A DNA stretch of 64,000 bases from JAYPWI01 sp038135065. Its GTDB lineage: Bacteria; Actinomycetota; Acidimicrobiia; Acidimicrobiales; Poriferisodalaceae. How positions within the stretch are numbered: the stretch's first letter is position 1; the number at the start of each line of letters is the position of its first letter. Location: positions 11,456 to 75,455 of the forward strand of contig JAYPWI010000018.1 in NCBI GenBank assembly GCA_038135065.1, given 5' to 3'. This document shows positions 17,626 through 26,581 of this stretch, piece after piece. Made by a program: the position numbers and the translations under genes. A model generated the notes under the pieces. The model worked only from the letters and a program-made list of their open reading frames with translations, was not told the DNA's origin and made no database searches.

Positions 17626-18582
17626 GTGCGACTACTGCTGTTGGTGAACGGATCGGCATCCTCGGTCACCGCTCGCACCCGGGTCATGCTGCAAACCGCA
17701 TTGGCTCGTCATCACGATGTCGAGGTGGCGCTGACCAGCCGACGCGGTCATGCCATGCGGCTGGCCCGTGGGGCGGCCGCCACCGGCACCGAATGCGTCG
17801 TCGTGCTCGGGGGAGATGGCACCCTCAACGAGGCCGCCAACGGCCTGGTAGGCACCGATTGTGCGCTGGCCGCACTGCCAGGTGGATCGACCAACGTGTT
17901 CGCCCGAACGATCGGCACCCCCGACGATCCCCTTCAGGCGGCCGACACCGTCCTGGCTGCCCTACATGCCGGTGCAGTACGGCAGGTCGGCCTCGGCGAG
18001 GTGGGCGGCCGCTACTTCCTCTTCCACTGCGGTGTCGGCTTCGACGCCGCCGTCGTGGAGCAGGTCGAGCGACGCGGCTCGTTGAAGCGGTACGCAGGCC
18101 ATCCGTTGTTCGTCTACGCCGGCTTCGCAACCTGGTTTCGCCACTACGACCGCACCGCCCCTGCGATGAGCGTGCGTCACCGGACCGGGGGAGTCGACGA
18201 CGCCTACCTCACCATCGTGCTCAACACGGACCCCTACACCTACCTGGGCAGCCGTCCCCTCTCACTGGCCCCCGAGGCGACCCTCGACAGGGGTCTCGTC
18301 GTCGTGGCCCTCAGGACGATGGAGTTCCGGCCCCTGACCCGACTGATCGGTGGCCTCGTGACCGGTCGGGACCTCCATGAGGACCCCGGCCTGTACCGGG
18401 CTATCGACCTCGAGGAGATCGAGGTGGTGGGCCACCGCCCGGTCCCGCATCAACTCGACGGTGACCATTTGGGCACGGTCGATGCACTCAAGTTTCGTTG
18501 GCGACCCGATGCGTTGAACCTCGTCATGCCCATCAGCGAGGAGGCATCAACACCTGGAGAGCCCGTTTCGGATCGTTGGTGA
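17626..18582 (+). CDS. Diacylglycerol kinase-like lipid kinase
   Basis: The 318-residue cytosolic protein has the DAGK catalytic motif VVVLGGDGTLNEAANGL and LPGGSTNVFARTIG, which place it in the diacylglycerol/sphingosine kinase superfamily. It uses ATP to phosphorylate a lipid hydroxyl. It starts at GTG 17626 directly before the first beta strand. Its 3' end overlaps the convergent phosphodiesterase gene by 50 bp. Actinobacterial relatives act in phospholipid or mannoside pathways; the substrate here is not certain. Confidence 0.88.
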   Translation: MRLLLLVNGSASSVTARTRVMLQTALARHHDVEVALTSRRGHAMRLARGAAATGTECVVVLGGDGTLNEAANGLVGTDCALAALPGGSTNVFARTIGTPDDPLQAADTVLAALHAGAVRQVGLGEVGGRYFLFHCGVGFDAAVVEQVERRGSLKRYAGHPLFVYAGFATWFRHYDRTAPAMSVRHRTGGVDDAYLTIVLNTDPYTYLGSRPLSLAPEATLDRGLVVVALRTMEFRPLTRLIGGLVTGRDLHEDPGLYRAIDLEEIEVVGHRPVPHQLDGDHLGTVDALKFRWRPDALNLVMPISEEASTPGEPVSDRW

Positions 18583-19213
18583 TCACCCCGTCCACACCCA
18601 GGTTCTCGAGGTCGACCAATCGGCGGGGGTCGTCCACTGTCCAGACGTTCACCCGCACCCCGAGGTCGCGGGCAACTGCCATGAACACCTCGTCCACCAT
18701 CAGGTCGTGGGGATGGGCCACCCGATGGCCAGCCCTGACCAGTCGCCGGAGACACTCGGCAGGGTCGCCCCGGTCGAAGAGGTGGGCGGTGTGGGCCGTC
18801 GGATCCAAGCGGGACACTGCATCGATGGTGGCCAAGTCGAACGAGGAGATCGAATACGCGTCTGGTCCCCACCCAGACATGACCGACAGCACTCGCTCGG
18901 CGGTTGCCACGTCACCGACGGAACCCCGGCGCTCTGCATCGACTTTGATCTCGACGTTGACGTGGAGATCGCGACAGGCGTCGATTGCCTGCTCGAGCAG
19001 TGGCACGACGGGCGGGAGCTCAGCCGCCCGAAGGGTGGTGATCCGGCGCCCGTCGGGCAGGCGAGGATCGTGATGAACGGCCAGACGACCGTCGACCGTC
19101 GACCGTACGTCGAGTTCCACGCCATCGGCTCCTACCGCTACCGCCGCCGCGAACGCAGCAATCGAGTTCTCGGGATGATGTGCCGACGCGCCCCGATGGG
19201 CGATGACCTGCAT
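18533..19213 (-). CDS. Glycerophosphodiester phosphodiesterase
   Basis: The 226-residue protein starts MQVIAHRGASAHHPENS and has GVELDVRSTVDG and HHD, the catalytic His, Glu, Asp set of the GDPD TIM barrel. It hydrolyses glycerophosphodiesters to glycerol-3-phosphate and an alcohol. There is no signal peptide, so it is cytosolic. It overlaps the end of the lipid kinase gene by 50 bp on the other strand, so both cannot be transcribed freely at once. Shared lipid turnover is plausible. Confidence 0.92.
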   Translation of the reverse strand: MQVIAHRGASAHHPENSIAAFAAAVAVGADGVELDVRSTVDGRLAVHHDPRLPDGRRITTLRAAELPPVVPLLEQAIDACRDLHVNVEIKVDAERRGSVGDVATAERVLSVMSGWGPDAYSISSFDLATIDAVSRLDPTAHTAHLFDRGDPAECLRRLVRAGHRVAHPHDLMVDEVFMAVARDLGVRVNVWTVDDPRRLVDLENLGVDGVITNDPKRALQVLMPPR

Positions 19214-19283
19214 GGATCACTGCCTTCCGACACCGGGGTGGCGGCAGGCCGGAGGGACCCGGACGCGTTGCCAAAACTTTTCC

Positions 19284-19313
19284 TTGTCCGGCGTTGACGA
19301 GCGAGGCTACTCT
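19284..19313 (+). promoter_or_regulatory. Candidate upstream promoter of whiB
   Basis: TTGTCC (19284-19289), 18 nt, then TACTCT (19308-19313). It shares its -35 hexamer with the rho candidate promoter. It would give a leader of about 180 nt before whiB. Confidence 0.35.
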
Positions 19314-19387
19314 CTTCCTTCGCTGCGGAAACGCGGCCACTCAGGTGCCTGCCTCGTACTCGGGTACGGGAACTGCATCCCCCGCCC

Positions 19388-19421
19388 ACGGCCACGATTT
19401 TTCGTGTGTGCACCTGGCCGT
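19388..19421 (+). promoter_or_regulatory. Stem-loop in the whiB leader
   Basis: ACGGCCA (19388-19394) pairs perfectly with TGGCCGT (19415-19421), and the intervening sequence can form a small CGA/TCG hairpin. It lies about 80 bp before the whiB start. It could be part of a leader structure or chance in GC-rich DNA. Confidence 0.3.
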
Positions 19422-19462
19422 AGCCCGTCTTCGGACGTGGCTGCTCAGAATTCGACCTCGCA

Positions 19463-19478
19463 TGTGAAAGATTTCACG
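19463..19478 (+). promoter_or_regulatory. CRP-like binding site upstream of whiB
   Basis: TGTGA-N6-TCACG at 19463-19478 matches the CRP consensus TGTGA-N6-TCACA in 9 of 10 fixed positions. The inner part is a GTGAAA-GA-TTTCAC inverted repeat. It ends 22 nt before the whiB start codon, 10 nt before the ribosome binding site. In M. tuberculosis whiB1 is under cAMP-CRP control, so a conserved link is possible. A TAATTT at 19483-19488 could be a -10 element next to it. Confidence 0.5.
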
Positions 19479-19500
19479 AGCGTAATTTGGAGGAAAACCC

Positions 19501-19785
19501 TTGAGCGCAAGAGGGACCCTGCTCCTCGAGAGCGGTGTGTGGCGAAACTCGGCCAAATGTCAGGACACTGATCCGGCCGTCTTCTTCCCGATCGGCACCA
19601 CCGGCGCCGCACTCGACAAGATCGCCGCCGCCAAGGCAGTCTGCGACAGCTGCTCGGTGAAGGACCTGTGCCTCGAGTTCGCACTCAAGACGAACCAGGA
19701 CTCCGGCGTCTGGGGCGGCACCTCCGAGGAAGAGCGGCGTCAGATCCGCCGAGAACGGAACGCAGCCCGCCGCCGAGCCAGCTGA
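19501..19785 (+). CDS. whiB1: WhiB-family Fe-S transcriptional regulator, WhiB1 type
   Basis: WhiB proteins hold a [4Fe-4S] cluster, react with nitric oxide or oxygen and bind the primary sigma factor. The 94-residue protein has the four cluster cysteines C20, C48, C51 and C57 and the GVWGG turn at 69-73, followed by a basic C-terminal tail for DNA contact. AKCQDTDPAVFFPIG and QDSGVWGGTSEEERR fit WhiB1/WblE best. The start is TTG at 19501 with GGAGGA seven bases upstream. As in M. tuberculosis (Rv3219/Rv3220c), it lies convergent with a PdtaS-type kinase. Confidence 0.92.
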   Translation: MSARGTLLLESGVWRNSAKCQDTDPAVFFPIGTTGAALDKIAAAKAVCDSCSVKDLCLEFALKTNQDSGVWGGTSEEERRQIRRERNAARRRAS

Positions 19786-19793
19786 TCCGCTGC

Positions 19794-21299
19794 TCACTGG
19801 CTCTCTGGAACTTCCTCCCGACTCGGTTGGCGCACCGGGACTCGAACGACCGCCTCGGCTCCCGGGCTATCGCTCCTGTTGTTGAGCGTGAAGGTTCCGC
19901 CTAGATCCGAGGTGACGAGGGCACCGATGATCGACGTCCCAAGACCATGCTGGTTGTCGACGTCGAAGTCTGCGCCCACCCCGACCCCGTCGTCGCGCAC
20001 CGTCAGCTCGAGCCAACCGGGCTCAGGTACGCCGATCACGACATCGATTGCACCGATGTAGCCACCGTCGCTGGATGATCTTCCCGGGAATGCATGATCC
20101 ACTGCGTTCTGCAACAACTCGTTGAGCACGACGGCCAACGGCGTCACGACCTCGGCGTCCACCACACCGGAGTGACCTTCGACCGAGAAACGGATCCGGC
20201 GGTCTGCTGACAGATAACCCTCACCGATCGTGTCGACCAAGCGGGTCAGCACTTCCTTGAGATCCACATCGTCTGTCGACTGGTTGGCCAGGGTCTCATG
20301 GACGAAGGCGATCGCACCGATCCGCCGAACGGATTCGCCGATGGCATGTTTGGCCTCGTCGAGTTCGAGTCGACGACTCTGCAGTCGGAGCAGTGAAGAA
20401 ATCGTTTGGAGGTTGTTCTTCACCCGGTGATGGATCTCACGGATGGTGGCGTCCTTGGAGAGCAGCAATCGATCACGGCGTCGCAACTCCGACACGTCGC
20501 GCAGCAACACGACCAAACCGTCGGACCTCGCTGACCCGAACTGCGGCAACACCATCACCTGGATGGTCACGTCACCCTGTTCGACCTCCATGGTGGCCGG
20601 GGCAAGGGTGGTCAAAGCCTTGCCAACGGGAGCCTGGTCGAGTCCGACCTCGCCGAGTCGTCGACCGGCCACGTTGCCCACCACCCCCACCCGGTGAAGG
20701 GTGCTGAGGGCGTTGGGGGACGCCCACTGGACCTTGCCGTCGACACCGAGAAGGAGCATGCCGTCCCCCACCCGCGGAACCTCGTCGAGATCGACATCGT
20801 CGCCCCGATACGGAAAGGTGCCAGCTGCGATCATCGCGGCGAACCGGGCAAAGGTGTCGAGATATCGGCGTTCCAGTTCCCCGGGGTCCCGCCGTGTCTT
20901 GAAGTCGGGCGACACCTCTCTACTCAGGACGCCGATCACCACCTCGTCGTGTCGCACCGGGACTGACAACACCCTCGCTCGGCGCCCCGTCGCCGACAAC
21001 CGAACCTCCCCCTCGACGATCTCACCCAACGCATATGCCCGCGCAACCAGTGGGCGATCGACGTCGTCGGTGGTCACCCCGACATGGTCATCCTGATAGA
21101 TGGTCTGGCCGGTGGTCGGTCGGATCTGACCGACCACGGTGAACGAGCGAGACGCCCCATCGACCGGAGCGAAGAGCAGAAGGTCGGCAAAGGCCAGATC
21201 GGCAATGAGGCCCCACCACGACACCAGGCGCTGGAGATGAAGGAGTTGGCGAGTGGAGAGCCCAGTGCCCAACCGTGCCAGCTCCGCGAGGGTGGCCAT
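19794..21299 (-). CDS. pdtaS: Sensor histidine kinase, PdtaS type
   Basis: The 501-residue protein is soluble, with an N-terminal GAF-like domain (about 1-160), a PAS-like domain (about 175-275), and a HisKA_2 dimerisation region with EIHHRVKNNLQ at 288-298. The C-terminal HATPase has NELLQNAVDHAF and DDGVGVG. PdtaS phosphorylates the ANTAR response regulator PdtaR in mycobacteria. No response regulator gene is next to it here. The position beside whiB1 matches Rv3219-Rv3220c. Confidence 0.88.
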   Translation of the reverse strand: MATLAELARLGTGLSTRQLLHLQRLVSWWGLIADLAFADLLLFAPVDGASRSFTVVGQIRPTTGQTIYQDDHVGVTTDDVDRPLVARAYALGEIVEGEVRLSATGRRARVLSVPVRHDEVVIGVLSREVSPDFKTRRDPGELERRYLDTFARFAAMIAAGTFPYRGDDVDLDEVPRVGDGMLLLGVDGKVQWASPNALSTLHRVGVVGNVAGRRLGEVGLDQAPVGKALTTLAPATMEVEQGDVTIQVMVLPQFGSARSDGLVVLLRDVSELRRRDRLLLSKDATIREIHHRVKNNLQTISSLLRLQSRRLELDEAKHAIGESVRRIGAIAFVHETLANQSTDDVDLKEVLTRLVDTIGEGYLSADRRIRFSVEGHSGVVDAEVVTPLAVVLNELLQNAVDHAFPGRSSSDGGYIGAIDVVIGVPEPGWLELTVRDDGVGVGADFDVDNQHGLGTSIIGALVTSDLGGTFTLNNRSDSPGAEAVVRVPVRQPSREEVPESQ

Positions 21300-21359
21300 G
21301 AGAGCGAAACGTACTGCTACCTGAGCCCAGCGACCAACATCGGCCGAACGCCGAACCCC

Positions 21360-22508
21360 TCAGCCGACGGCCGGCCCAAGGTCGAGCTCGGCTGCGATCC
21401 CAGCAAGGACATCAATCGACGCAGGGGGACGATCTCGCCGCTCGACCGCCGCCCAGGCAGGCATACCGTCACCCGCAAACGCTTCGCTCATCCGGGTCCG
21501 GTCACCCACCACCCGCTCGTCGTCCCGTTCCATACGCTCGAGTCCCCGCCGAACGAAGCCCTCGACCGCCTGCTCCAGCCCCTGGGGACCCTCGGCCCCC
21601 TGCTCAGGTCCACAAAGGCCCTCGATCTCGGCGATCACTGCAACCGGATCGACATCGAAGGTCGGTCGCTGCGCAGTGACCAGGTTGACCACCGAGGCGC
21701 ACCAGTCAGGACCACCGACTTCGGAATCGAGGGAATCTCCCAGAGCGCGAGCGTGGATCAACGGACCGGATTCCGGGGAGGTGACGATCACGGCAGCGGC
21801 CCCGTCCAACGCCGCCTGCACCCGATCAGCCCGGTCCAACAGACCCTCGACGAGACCCCCAGCCAGCCTGAAGAACTCGACCAGGTCGCCGACGAACCCT
21901 CGTCCCAACACACGGTCCCCAACCGCCCGGAATGGGCGAGCAGCCAGGTCGGTGATCGGACCACCAGAGGTGCCCGTGAACCACGACAGCGACCGGAGGG
22001 TGAGAAAGGACCGCATGCGAGCTGGGCCGGCCAGGAAATCGAGCCCCCGCACCGAAGGGGGCGTGTCGACGATGACCGTTCCTTCAGCCCGCTGCAGCAG
22101 ATGGAACAGGCGCTCGACGGCGATGAAATCGTGGCTCTGGACGAACTGCCGGGTGACCGCTCGATACATCGAGTTCTGGCGCAGCAGCGCTGCTTCACCA
22201 GCCCCGAGTTCTCGCGACACCAGGTCGTCCCAGGCCTCGGCGGGATCGATCATCTCGACGATGAGCCGACCTCCGTCGACTCCTGCCGGTGGCAATGTGA
22301 TTTCGATCGGGCCAGGGGCGGCATCCAGTCCGTACACCGACGCCAGTCGCCGGGCTGGATCGACGGTCAACACAGAGGTGGAACGGCCCAGCCCGTGACT
22401 GGCACCGAGTCCCAGGGCGGCGGCAATGGTTGTCTTGCCGACCCCTCCAGATCCCATGGTCAAGACGAGGCTGCGCTCCGCCAGGATGGTTCGCAGGGGC
22501 GAACTCAT
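21360..22508 (-). CDS. ArsA/Get3-like ATPase, first of a pair
   Basis: The 382-residue protein has the deviant P-loop GSGGVGKTTIA near the N-terminus, switch-type TVDPARRL, and VIVDTPPSVRGLDF, all typical of ArsA/Get3 ATPases of the SIMIBI class. There is no arsenic operon nearby. In M. tuberculosis the pair Rv3679-Rv3680 forms a complex of this kind, and this pair is probably orthologous. The start ATG lies 1 bp after the stop of the partner gene, so the subunits are co-translated. Confidence 0.85.
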   Translation of the reverse strand: MSSPLRTILAERSLVLTMGSGGVGKTTIAAALGLGASHGLGRSTSVLTVDPARRLASVYGLDAAPGPIEITLPPAGVDGGRLIVEMIDPAEAWDDLVSRELGAGEAALLRQNSMYRAVTRQFVQSHDFIAVERLFHLLQRAEGTVIVDTPPSVRGLDFLAGPARMRSFLTLRSLSWFTGTSGGPITDLAARPFRAVGDRVLGRGFVGDLVEFFRLAGGLVEGLLDRADRVQAALDGAAAVIVTSPESGPLIHARALGDSLDSEVGGPDWCASVVNLVTAQRPTFDVDPVAVIAEIEGLCGPEQGAEGPQGLEQAVEGFVRRGLERMERDDERVVGDRTRMSEAFAGDGMPAWAAVERRDRPPASIDVLAGIAAELDLGPAVG

Positions 22509-22509
22509 G

Positions 22510-23436
22510 TCACCACTCCCCCTCGAGGATCTCCACCAGTGCCTCGAGGGTCGGATCGCCGCCCAGATCGGGCAGGGACCAACAGATCAACGGGTCGAGC
22601 CGCTCGGCCAGACGACGGAAGCAACCCAGAGCCCGATCACCTCGATCCCGCAGATCCACAAGATGACCCACCATGGCCGACAGGCCGGGGGACGCCGAAT
22701 CCGATCCGCCCTGTGCAATCGCATGCTCGACCCAGTCCAAGAGGCGGAGATCAGCGGCCAATCCGGGAGCGGCAGGCATGCGATTCACGACACCGCCCAC
22801 GAGTCCGACGGGGGTTGTAGAGGGAATGCGATCGACCAGGGCCAGGGCCTCGTCCACTGGTCCGTCATCAGGGGTCGCCACGACGAGTGCTCCAGCCACG
22901 GTCGGGTCACTCAGCACGTCGGTCATCCACGAGGTCTGGTCGGCCAGCAAGCCGCCGGCTGCCAATCGACCCACCGACACCGGGGCAGCGAGATGGCCCA
23001 CAACATGTCCGGTGGCCGGACCGTCCATCACCACCAGGTCGTAGGTCCCCTGGCGGACGAACCACAGCAGCTTGCCGACGGACAGCACCTCGCGGACACC
23101 AGGAGCTGCCCGGCCCATGAGATCGAGGCCACGGCTGACGGGACCCAGGCGCGACACCACGGGGATCGGGGTGAACGTGGCCAGGTAGTCACGAATGGCA
23201 GCCTCGGTATTCATCTGCATCACATCGACACCGGGTGCCACAGGGACGGGCTCGTAGCCCTGCGCAGGCGAGCCGAAAGCCGCCGCTACATCACCGCTCG
23301 CGTCCAAGTCGCAGATCAGCACCCGTCTGCCGGTGCGAGCGGCCAGCGCACCGACCGCGGCTGCGACCATGGACTTTCCTACGCCACCCTTTCCCGTCAC
23401 CGCCAGAAAGCCGAGTGACAGCGGGTGGGTCACCAT
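22510..23436 (-). CDS. ArsA/Get3-like ATPase, second of a pair
   Basis: The 308-residue protein has the P-loop VTGKGGVGKSMVAAA and VLICDLDASGDVAAAFG, then VVMDGPATGHVVGHL. It is shorter than its neighbour and probably forms the other half of a heteromeric ATPase, as Rv3679 does with Rv3680. It follows the DUF3107 gene by 16 bp. Its client is unknown; membrane-protein handling or stress protection have been suggested for relatives. Confidence 0.85.
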   Translation of the reverse strand: MVTHPLSLGFLAVTGKGGVGKSMVAAAVGALAARTGRRVLICDLDASGDVAAAFGSPAQGYEPVPVAPGVDVMQMNTEAAIRDYLATFTPIPVVSRLGPVSRGLDLMGRAAPGVREVLSVGKLLWFVRQGTYDLVVMDGPATGHVVGHLAAPVSVGRLAAGGLLADQTSWMTDVLSDPTVAGALVVATPDDGPVDEALALVDRIPSTTPVGLVGGVVNRMPAAPGLAADLRLLDWVEHAIAQGGSDSASPGLSAMVGHLVDLRDRGDRALGCFRRLAERLDPLICWSLPDLGGDPTLEALVEILEGEW

Positions 23437-23452
23437 CGGGGACCCGGACCCC

Positions 23453-23680
23453 TCAGCTGCCGAAGCCGATAGGCCGACCCGTCGCAGAGCCGAGCTCGAC
23501 GTAGGCCATGTCAGCCACCATCACTGCTGTCCGCTTGCCGTTCCGATCGGTGATCCACAGCACGGGCTGCTCACCGTTGAGCGCTGCTTCCACATCTGCG
23601 GACACCGACGTCGCATCGTCGTCGGCGATCTCGATGTTGAGTTCCCGGGCCACGTTCTTCATGCCGATACGAATGTCCAC
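23453..23680 (-). CDS. DUF3107 family protein
   Basis: The 75-residue protein starts MDIRIGMKNVARELNIEI and ends with KRTAVMVADMAYVELGS, typical of DUF3107, a small actinobacterial family. Alternating strands suggest a compact beta-rich fold. It is upstream of the ArsA-like pair and probably co-transcribed. No function is known to me. Confidence 0.88.
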   Translation of the reverse strand: MDIRIGMKNVARELNIEIADDDATSVSADVEAALNGEQPVLWITDRNGKRTAVMVADMAYVELGSATGRPIGFGS

Positions 23681-23784
23681 GTCGTGTACCTCTTCGGTTC
23701 CGGGGAGCAGCCGGAAGCTGGTCTGTCAGGGCCCAAGTGCCCGGCATCATGCTAGGGGTCCCGGCGTGGTCCGCCCACCGCCGA

Positions 23785-25383
23785 TCACGAACTACACGAC
23801 AGTTGCGAACACCCGACCCGGGTCCTGGCCCAATCAGGTCGTTTGTCGCCGTAGGCATCGGGCTCAGTGGGCTCGTCGTACGGGCGACGAACCACGTCGA
23901 GGAGTCGCCGCACCTCGGACGGGTCACCCGACTCGGCTGCATCGATCGCCACCTGGGCCAGGTAGTTGCGTAGCACGACCCGAGGATTAACCCTGTTCAT
24001 GGCCAGGCGTCGGCGCTCGTCGTCGATACCCAGGCTCGTCATCCGCGCCGCATACCGACCGGCGAACGACACCAACCGGTCCCGTTGGGGGCCAGTGACG
24101 GCGTCGGGTCGGTACAGCGCCGACTCGAGGACGGCAGCCCTCTGCCCATCATCCAGTTCCGACGAAGTGCTCAGGTCGGCCAGCGAACGCCAGAAGATGG
24201 TCATGTCCGTCTCACATTGGCCGAGAACGGCCAGCGATTCGTCGGCCAACCATCGATCGTCATCGGAGTCGAGAGCACTCAGGCCGAGCTTGGCGGCCAT
24301 CATGTCTGCCCAACCCGCCTCGAAGATCCCGGCGTAGGTGTCCAGCGCCTCCTGGAGGGGCTCGACCTTCTCGACCAACGGGTACAACGCGTTCGCCAAC
24401 TGCACGAGGTTCCACTGTGCAACCCGGGGCTGCATGCCGAAGCGGTACCGGCGGGTGGCCGCATCGGTGGTGTTGGGGGTCCACTCGGGGTCGTAGTCGT
24501 CGAGCCACCCGTAGGGCCCGTAGTCGATGGTGAGGCCGAGGATCGACATGTTGTCGGTGTTCATGACCCCGTGGACGAAACCGACCCTCAGCCATTCGAC
24601 CATCAACAGGGCCGTGCGCCGGGTCACCTCGACCAACAGGTTCGTGTAGGCCTCAGGGCGGGAACACCCATCGGCCAGGTCTGGGTATTCGGTGTCGAGG
24701 ACGAAGTCGGCCAGGGTGGTCAGCGTCTCGATGTCACCCCGGGCAGCCAATATCTCGAAGTTGCCGAAGCGCACGAACGATGGGGCGACACGGCACACCA
24801 CAGCACCGGGTTCGGGACGAGGGTGACCGTCGTACAGCATGTCTCGCACGACCTGTTCGCCGGTGGTCACCAGGCTGAGCGCCCGGGTGGTGGGGACGCC
24901 GAGATGGTGCATCGCCTCGGAACACAGGAACTCGCGGATCGAGGACCGGAGCACGGCCAGACCGTCGGCTGAGCGCGAGTACGGCGTCGGCCCTGCTCCC
25001 TTCAACTGCAACATCTGATGATTGCCGTGCGCGTCGATCACTTCGCCCAGGGCGATCGCCCGCCCGTCGCCCAATTGCCCGGCCCAGTTCCCGAACTGGT
25101 GACCGCCGTAACACATAGCGTGAGCATCCATGCCGTCGAGCAGCCGATTCCCCCCGAATACCTCGGCGAAGGCAGGCTCTGCCACCCACGCCGGGTCGAG
25201 GCCCAACAGGCTCACTACCTCGTCGGAGACCGCCATCACCTGGGGGTCGCGGACCGGGGTAGGGGCCACCCGGGAAAAGCAGGCACCCGACACCTGTCGC
25301 TGGCGAGACCCGCTGAGGGGATCAGCCGGCAGCTGCGCGGTCAGTCGATTATCGAACCGCAGCGGCGACTCCACGATGCTCAT
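23785..25383 (-). CDS. selO: Protein adenylyltransferase SelO (cysteine form)
   Basis: SelO is a pseudokinase-fold enzyme that transfers AMP to proteins (AMPylation). The 532-residue protein has family motifs YGGHQFGNWAGQLGDGRA, LQLKGAGPTPYSR and HGVMNTDNMSILGLTIDYG. The C-terminus ends VGCSQLSCSS; the eukaryotic protein carries selenocysteine in this tail, and here both positions are Cys. It overlaps the mrp stop by one base (TGATG), so the two are co-expressed. Unlike the OsmC gene at 53615, it has no internal TGA. Confidence 0.95.
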   Translation of the reverse strand: MSIVESPLRFDNRLTAQLPADPLSGSRQRQVSGACFSRVAPTPVRDPQVMAVSDEVVSLLGLDPAWVAEPAFAEVFGGNRLLDGMDAHAMCYGGHQFGNWAGQLGDGRAIALGEVIDAHGNHQMLQLKGAGPTPYSRSADGLAVLRSSIREFLCSEAMHHLGVPTTRALSLVTTGEQVVRDMLYDGHPRPEPGAVVCRVAPSFVRFGNFEILAARGDIETLTTLADFVLDTEYPDLADGCSRPEAYTNLLVEVTRRTALLMVEWLRVGFVHGVMNTDNMSILGLTIDYGPYGWLDDYDPEWTPNTTDAATRRYRFGMQPRVAQWNLVQLANALYPLVEKVEPLQEALDTYAGIFEAGWADMMAAKLGLSALDSDDDRWLADESLAVLGQCETDMTIFWRSLADLSTSSELDDGQRAAVLESALYRPDAVTGPQRDRLVSFAGRYAARMTSLGIDDERRRLAMNRVNPRVVLRNYLAQVAIDAAESGDPSEVRRLLDVVRRPYDEPTEPDAYGDKRPDWARTRVGCSQLSCSS

Positions 25384-26537
25384 CAGGCTCCGCCGCCCAG
25401 GATGTTGAGGCCGGCGTTGTACCGACGGGTCGGTCGGTGTTCCTCTTCGAGCAGGCGGGCCATCTCGGCGAACACCGAGGCGGCCTCGCTCGTCGGCTCG
25501 GTGACCGTGATCGGGGCACCCACGTCACCACCCTCCCGAAGGGCAGGAACCAGGGGGACCTGACCGAGTAGGGGGACGTCGAGGAGATCGGCGAGTTCCC
25601 GACCTCCGCCGCTGCCGAAGATGTCGTAGCGCTTCCCGTCGTCGCCACGGAACCAACTCATGTTCTCGATGACGGCCCGTACCTGCAGGTTCACCTTCTC
25701 GGCCATGAAAGCCGCCCGCTGGGCCACCTTCTGGGCCGCCGGCTGCGGGGTGGTCACCACGATGAGTTCGCTGCGCGGCAAGAACTGGGCGAGCGACAAG
25801 CTGATGTCGCCGGTGCCCGGAGGTAGGTCGACCAACAGATAATCGGGCTCATCCCAGTAGACGTCGGTGAGGAACTGCTCGAGGGCCTTGTGCAGCATCG
25901 GACCGCGCCAGATCACAGGCTGGTCTTCGCGGGCGAAGAATCCCATCGAGATGCAACGCACTCCGTGGGCTTCGACAGGCACCACCATCTGGTCGATCAC
26001 CACGGGAGGTCGCTCGACACCGAGCATGCGGGGGATAGAGAAGCCCCACACATCGGCATCGATGATGGCGCTCCGCAAACCCCGGGCGGCCAGGGCCACC
26101 GCCAGGTTGGTCGTCACGCTGGATTTCCCGACACCACCCTTACCGCTCGCGATCAGCAAGACCCTCGTCGTGTTGCCCGGCTCGGCGAATGGGACCGCTC
26201 GGCCCTCGGCGTGGCCGTGACCCTGGTGGGATCCGGCGGTCTCCTCTGGCTCACCGATGAGCTGGATTCGCAGGGCTCGCTGCTCGGTCTCGTCCATCAC
26301 CGTGAACTCCACGTCGACCGACCCGACGCCCTCGACCGCGGAGGCCGCGGCGATGATGGCCGATGCAAGCTGCTCACGGACCGGCCACCCGGCCTCGGGC
26401 AGGGCGACTGCCACCTGCACAGCCGAACCGGCGATACCGACTCCTCGGAGCATCCCGAGCTGCACCAGCTCCTTCCCGAGTTCTGGGTCCACCACTGCGC
26501 TCACGGCTGCGGTCACGTCGGCGTCGGACAGGCTCAT
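25383..26537 (-). CDS. mrp: Mrp/NBP35-type iron-sulfur carrier ATPase
   Basis: The 384-residue protein has an N-terminal MIP18-like domain (about 1-95) and a P-loop ATPase domain with ASGKGGVGKSSVTTNLA, IDADVWGFSIPR and LVDLPPGTGDISLSLAQ. Such proteins carry Fe-S clusters to apoproteins. The CxxC that bridges the cluster in many homologs is absent here (ENMSWFRGDDGKRY instead), so cluster binding is uncertain. ATG at 26535-26537 is chosen to start just before the MIP18 domain. It is divergent from a SufR-like regulator, which fits Fe-S homeostasis. Confidence 0.92.
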   Translation of the reverse strand: MSLSDADVTAAVSAVVDPELGKELVQLGMLRGVGIAGSAVQVAVALPEAGWPVREQLASAIIAAASAVEGVGSVDVEFTVMDETEQRALRIQLIGEPEETAGSHQGHGHAEGRAVPFAEPGNTTRVLLIASGKGGVGKSSVTTNLAVALAARGLRSAIIDADVWGFSIPRMLGVERPPVVIDQMVVPVEAHGVRCISMGFFAREDQPVIWRGPMLHKALEQFLTDVYWDEPDYLLVDLPPGTGDISLSLAQFLPRSELIVVTTPQPAAQKVAQRAAFMAEKVNLQVRAVIENMSWFRGDDGKRYDIFGSGGGRELADLLDVPLLGQVPLVPALREGGDVGAPITVTEPTSEAASVFAEMARLLEEEHRPTRRYNAGLNILGGGA

Positions 26538-26581
26538 CGGCCACTCCCGGTTGCTGGTCCTGGCCGAGCCCGGCCCGGCCA

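Noticed and set aside
19354..19367. CGTAC-TCGG-GTACG hairpin in the whiB leader as a terminator
   Set aside because: There is no T-tract and it lies upstream of a gene; chance hairpins are frequent at this GC content.
21084..22820. 578-codon plus-strand open frame
   Set aside because: It is antisense to the kinase and ArsA-like genes, which have clear motifs, and its product is low-complexity.
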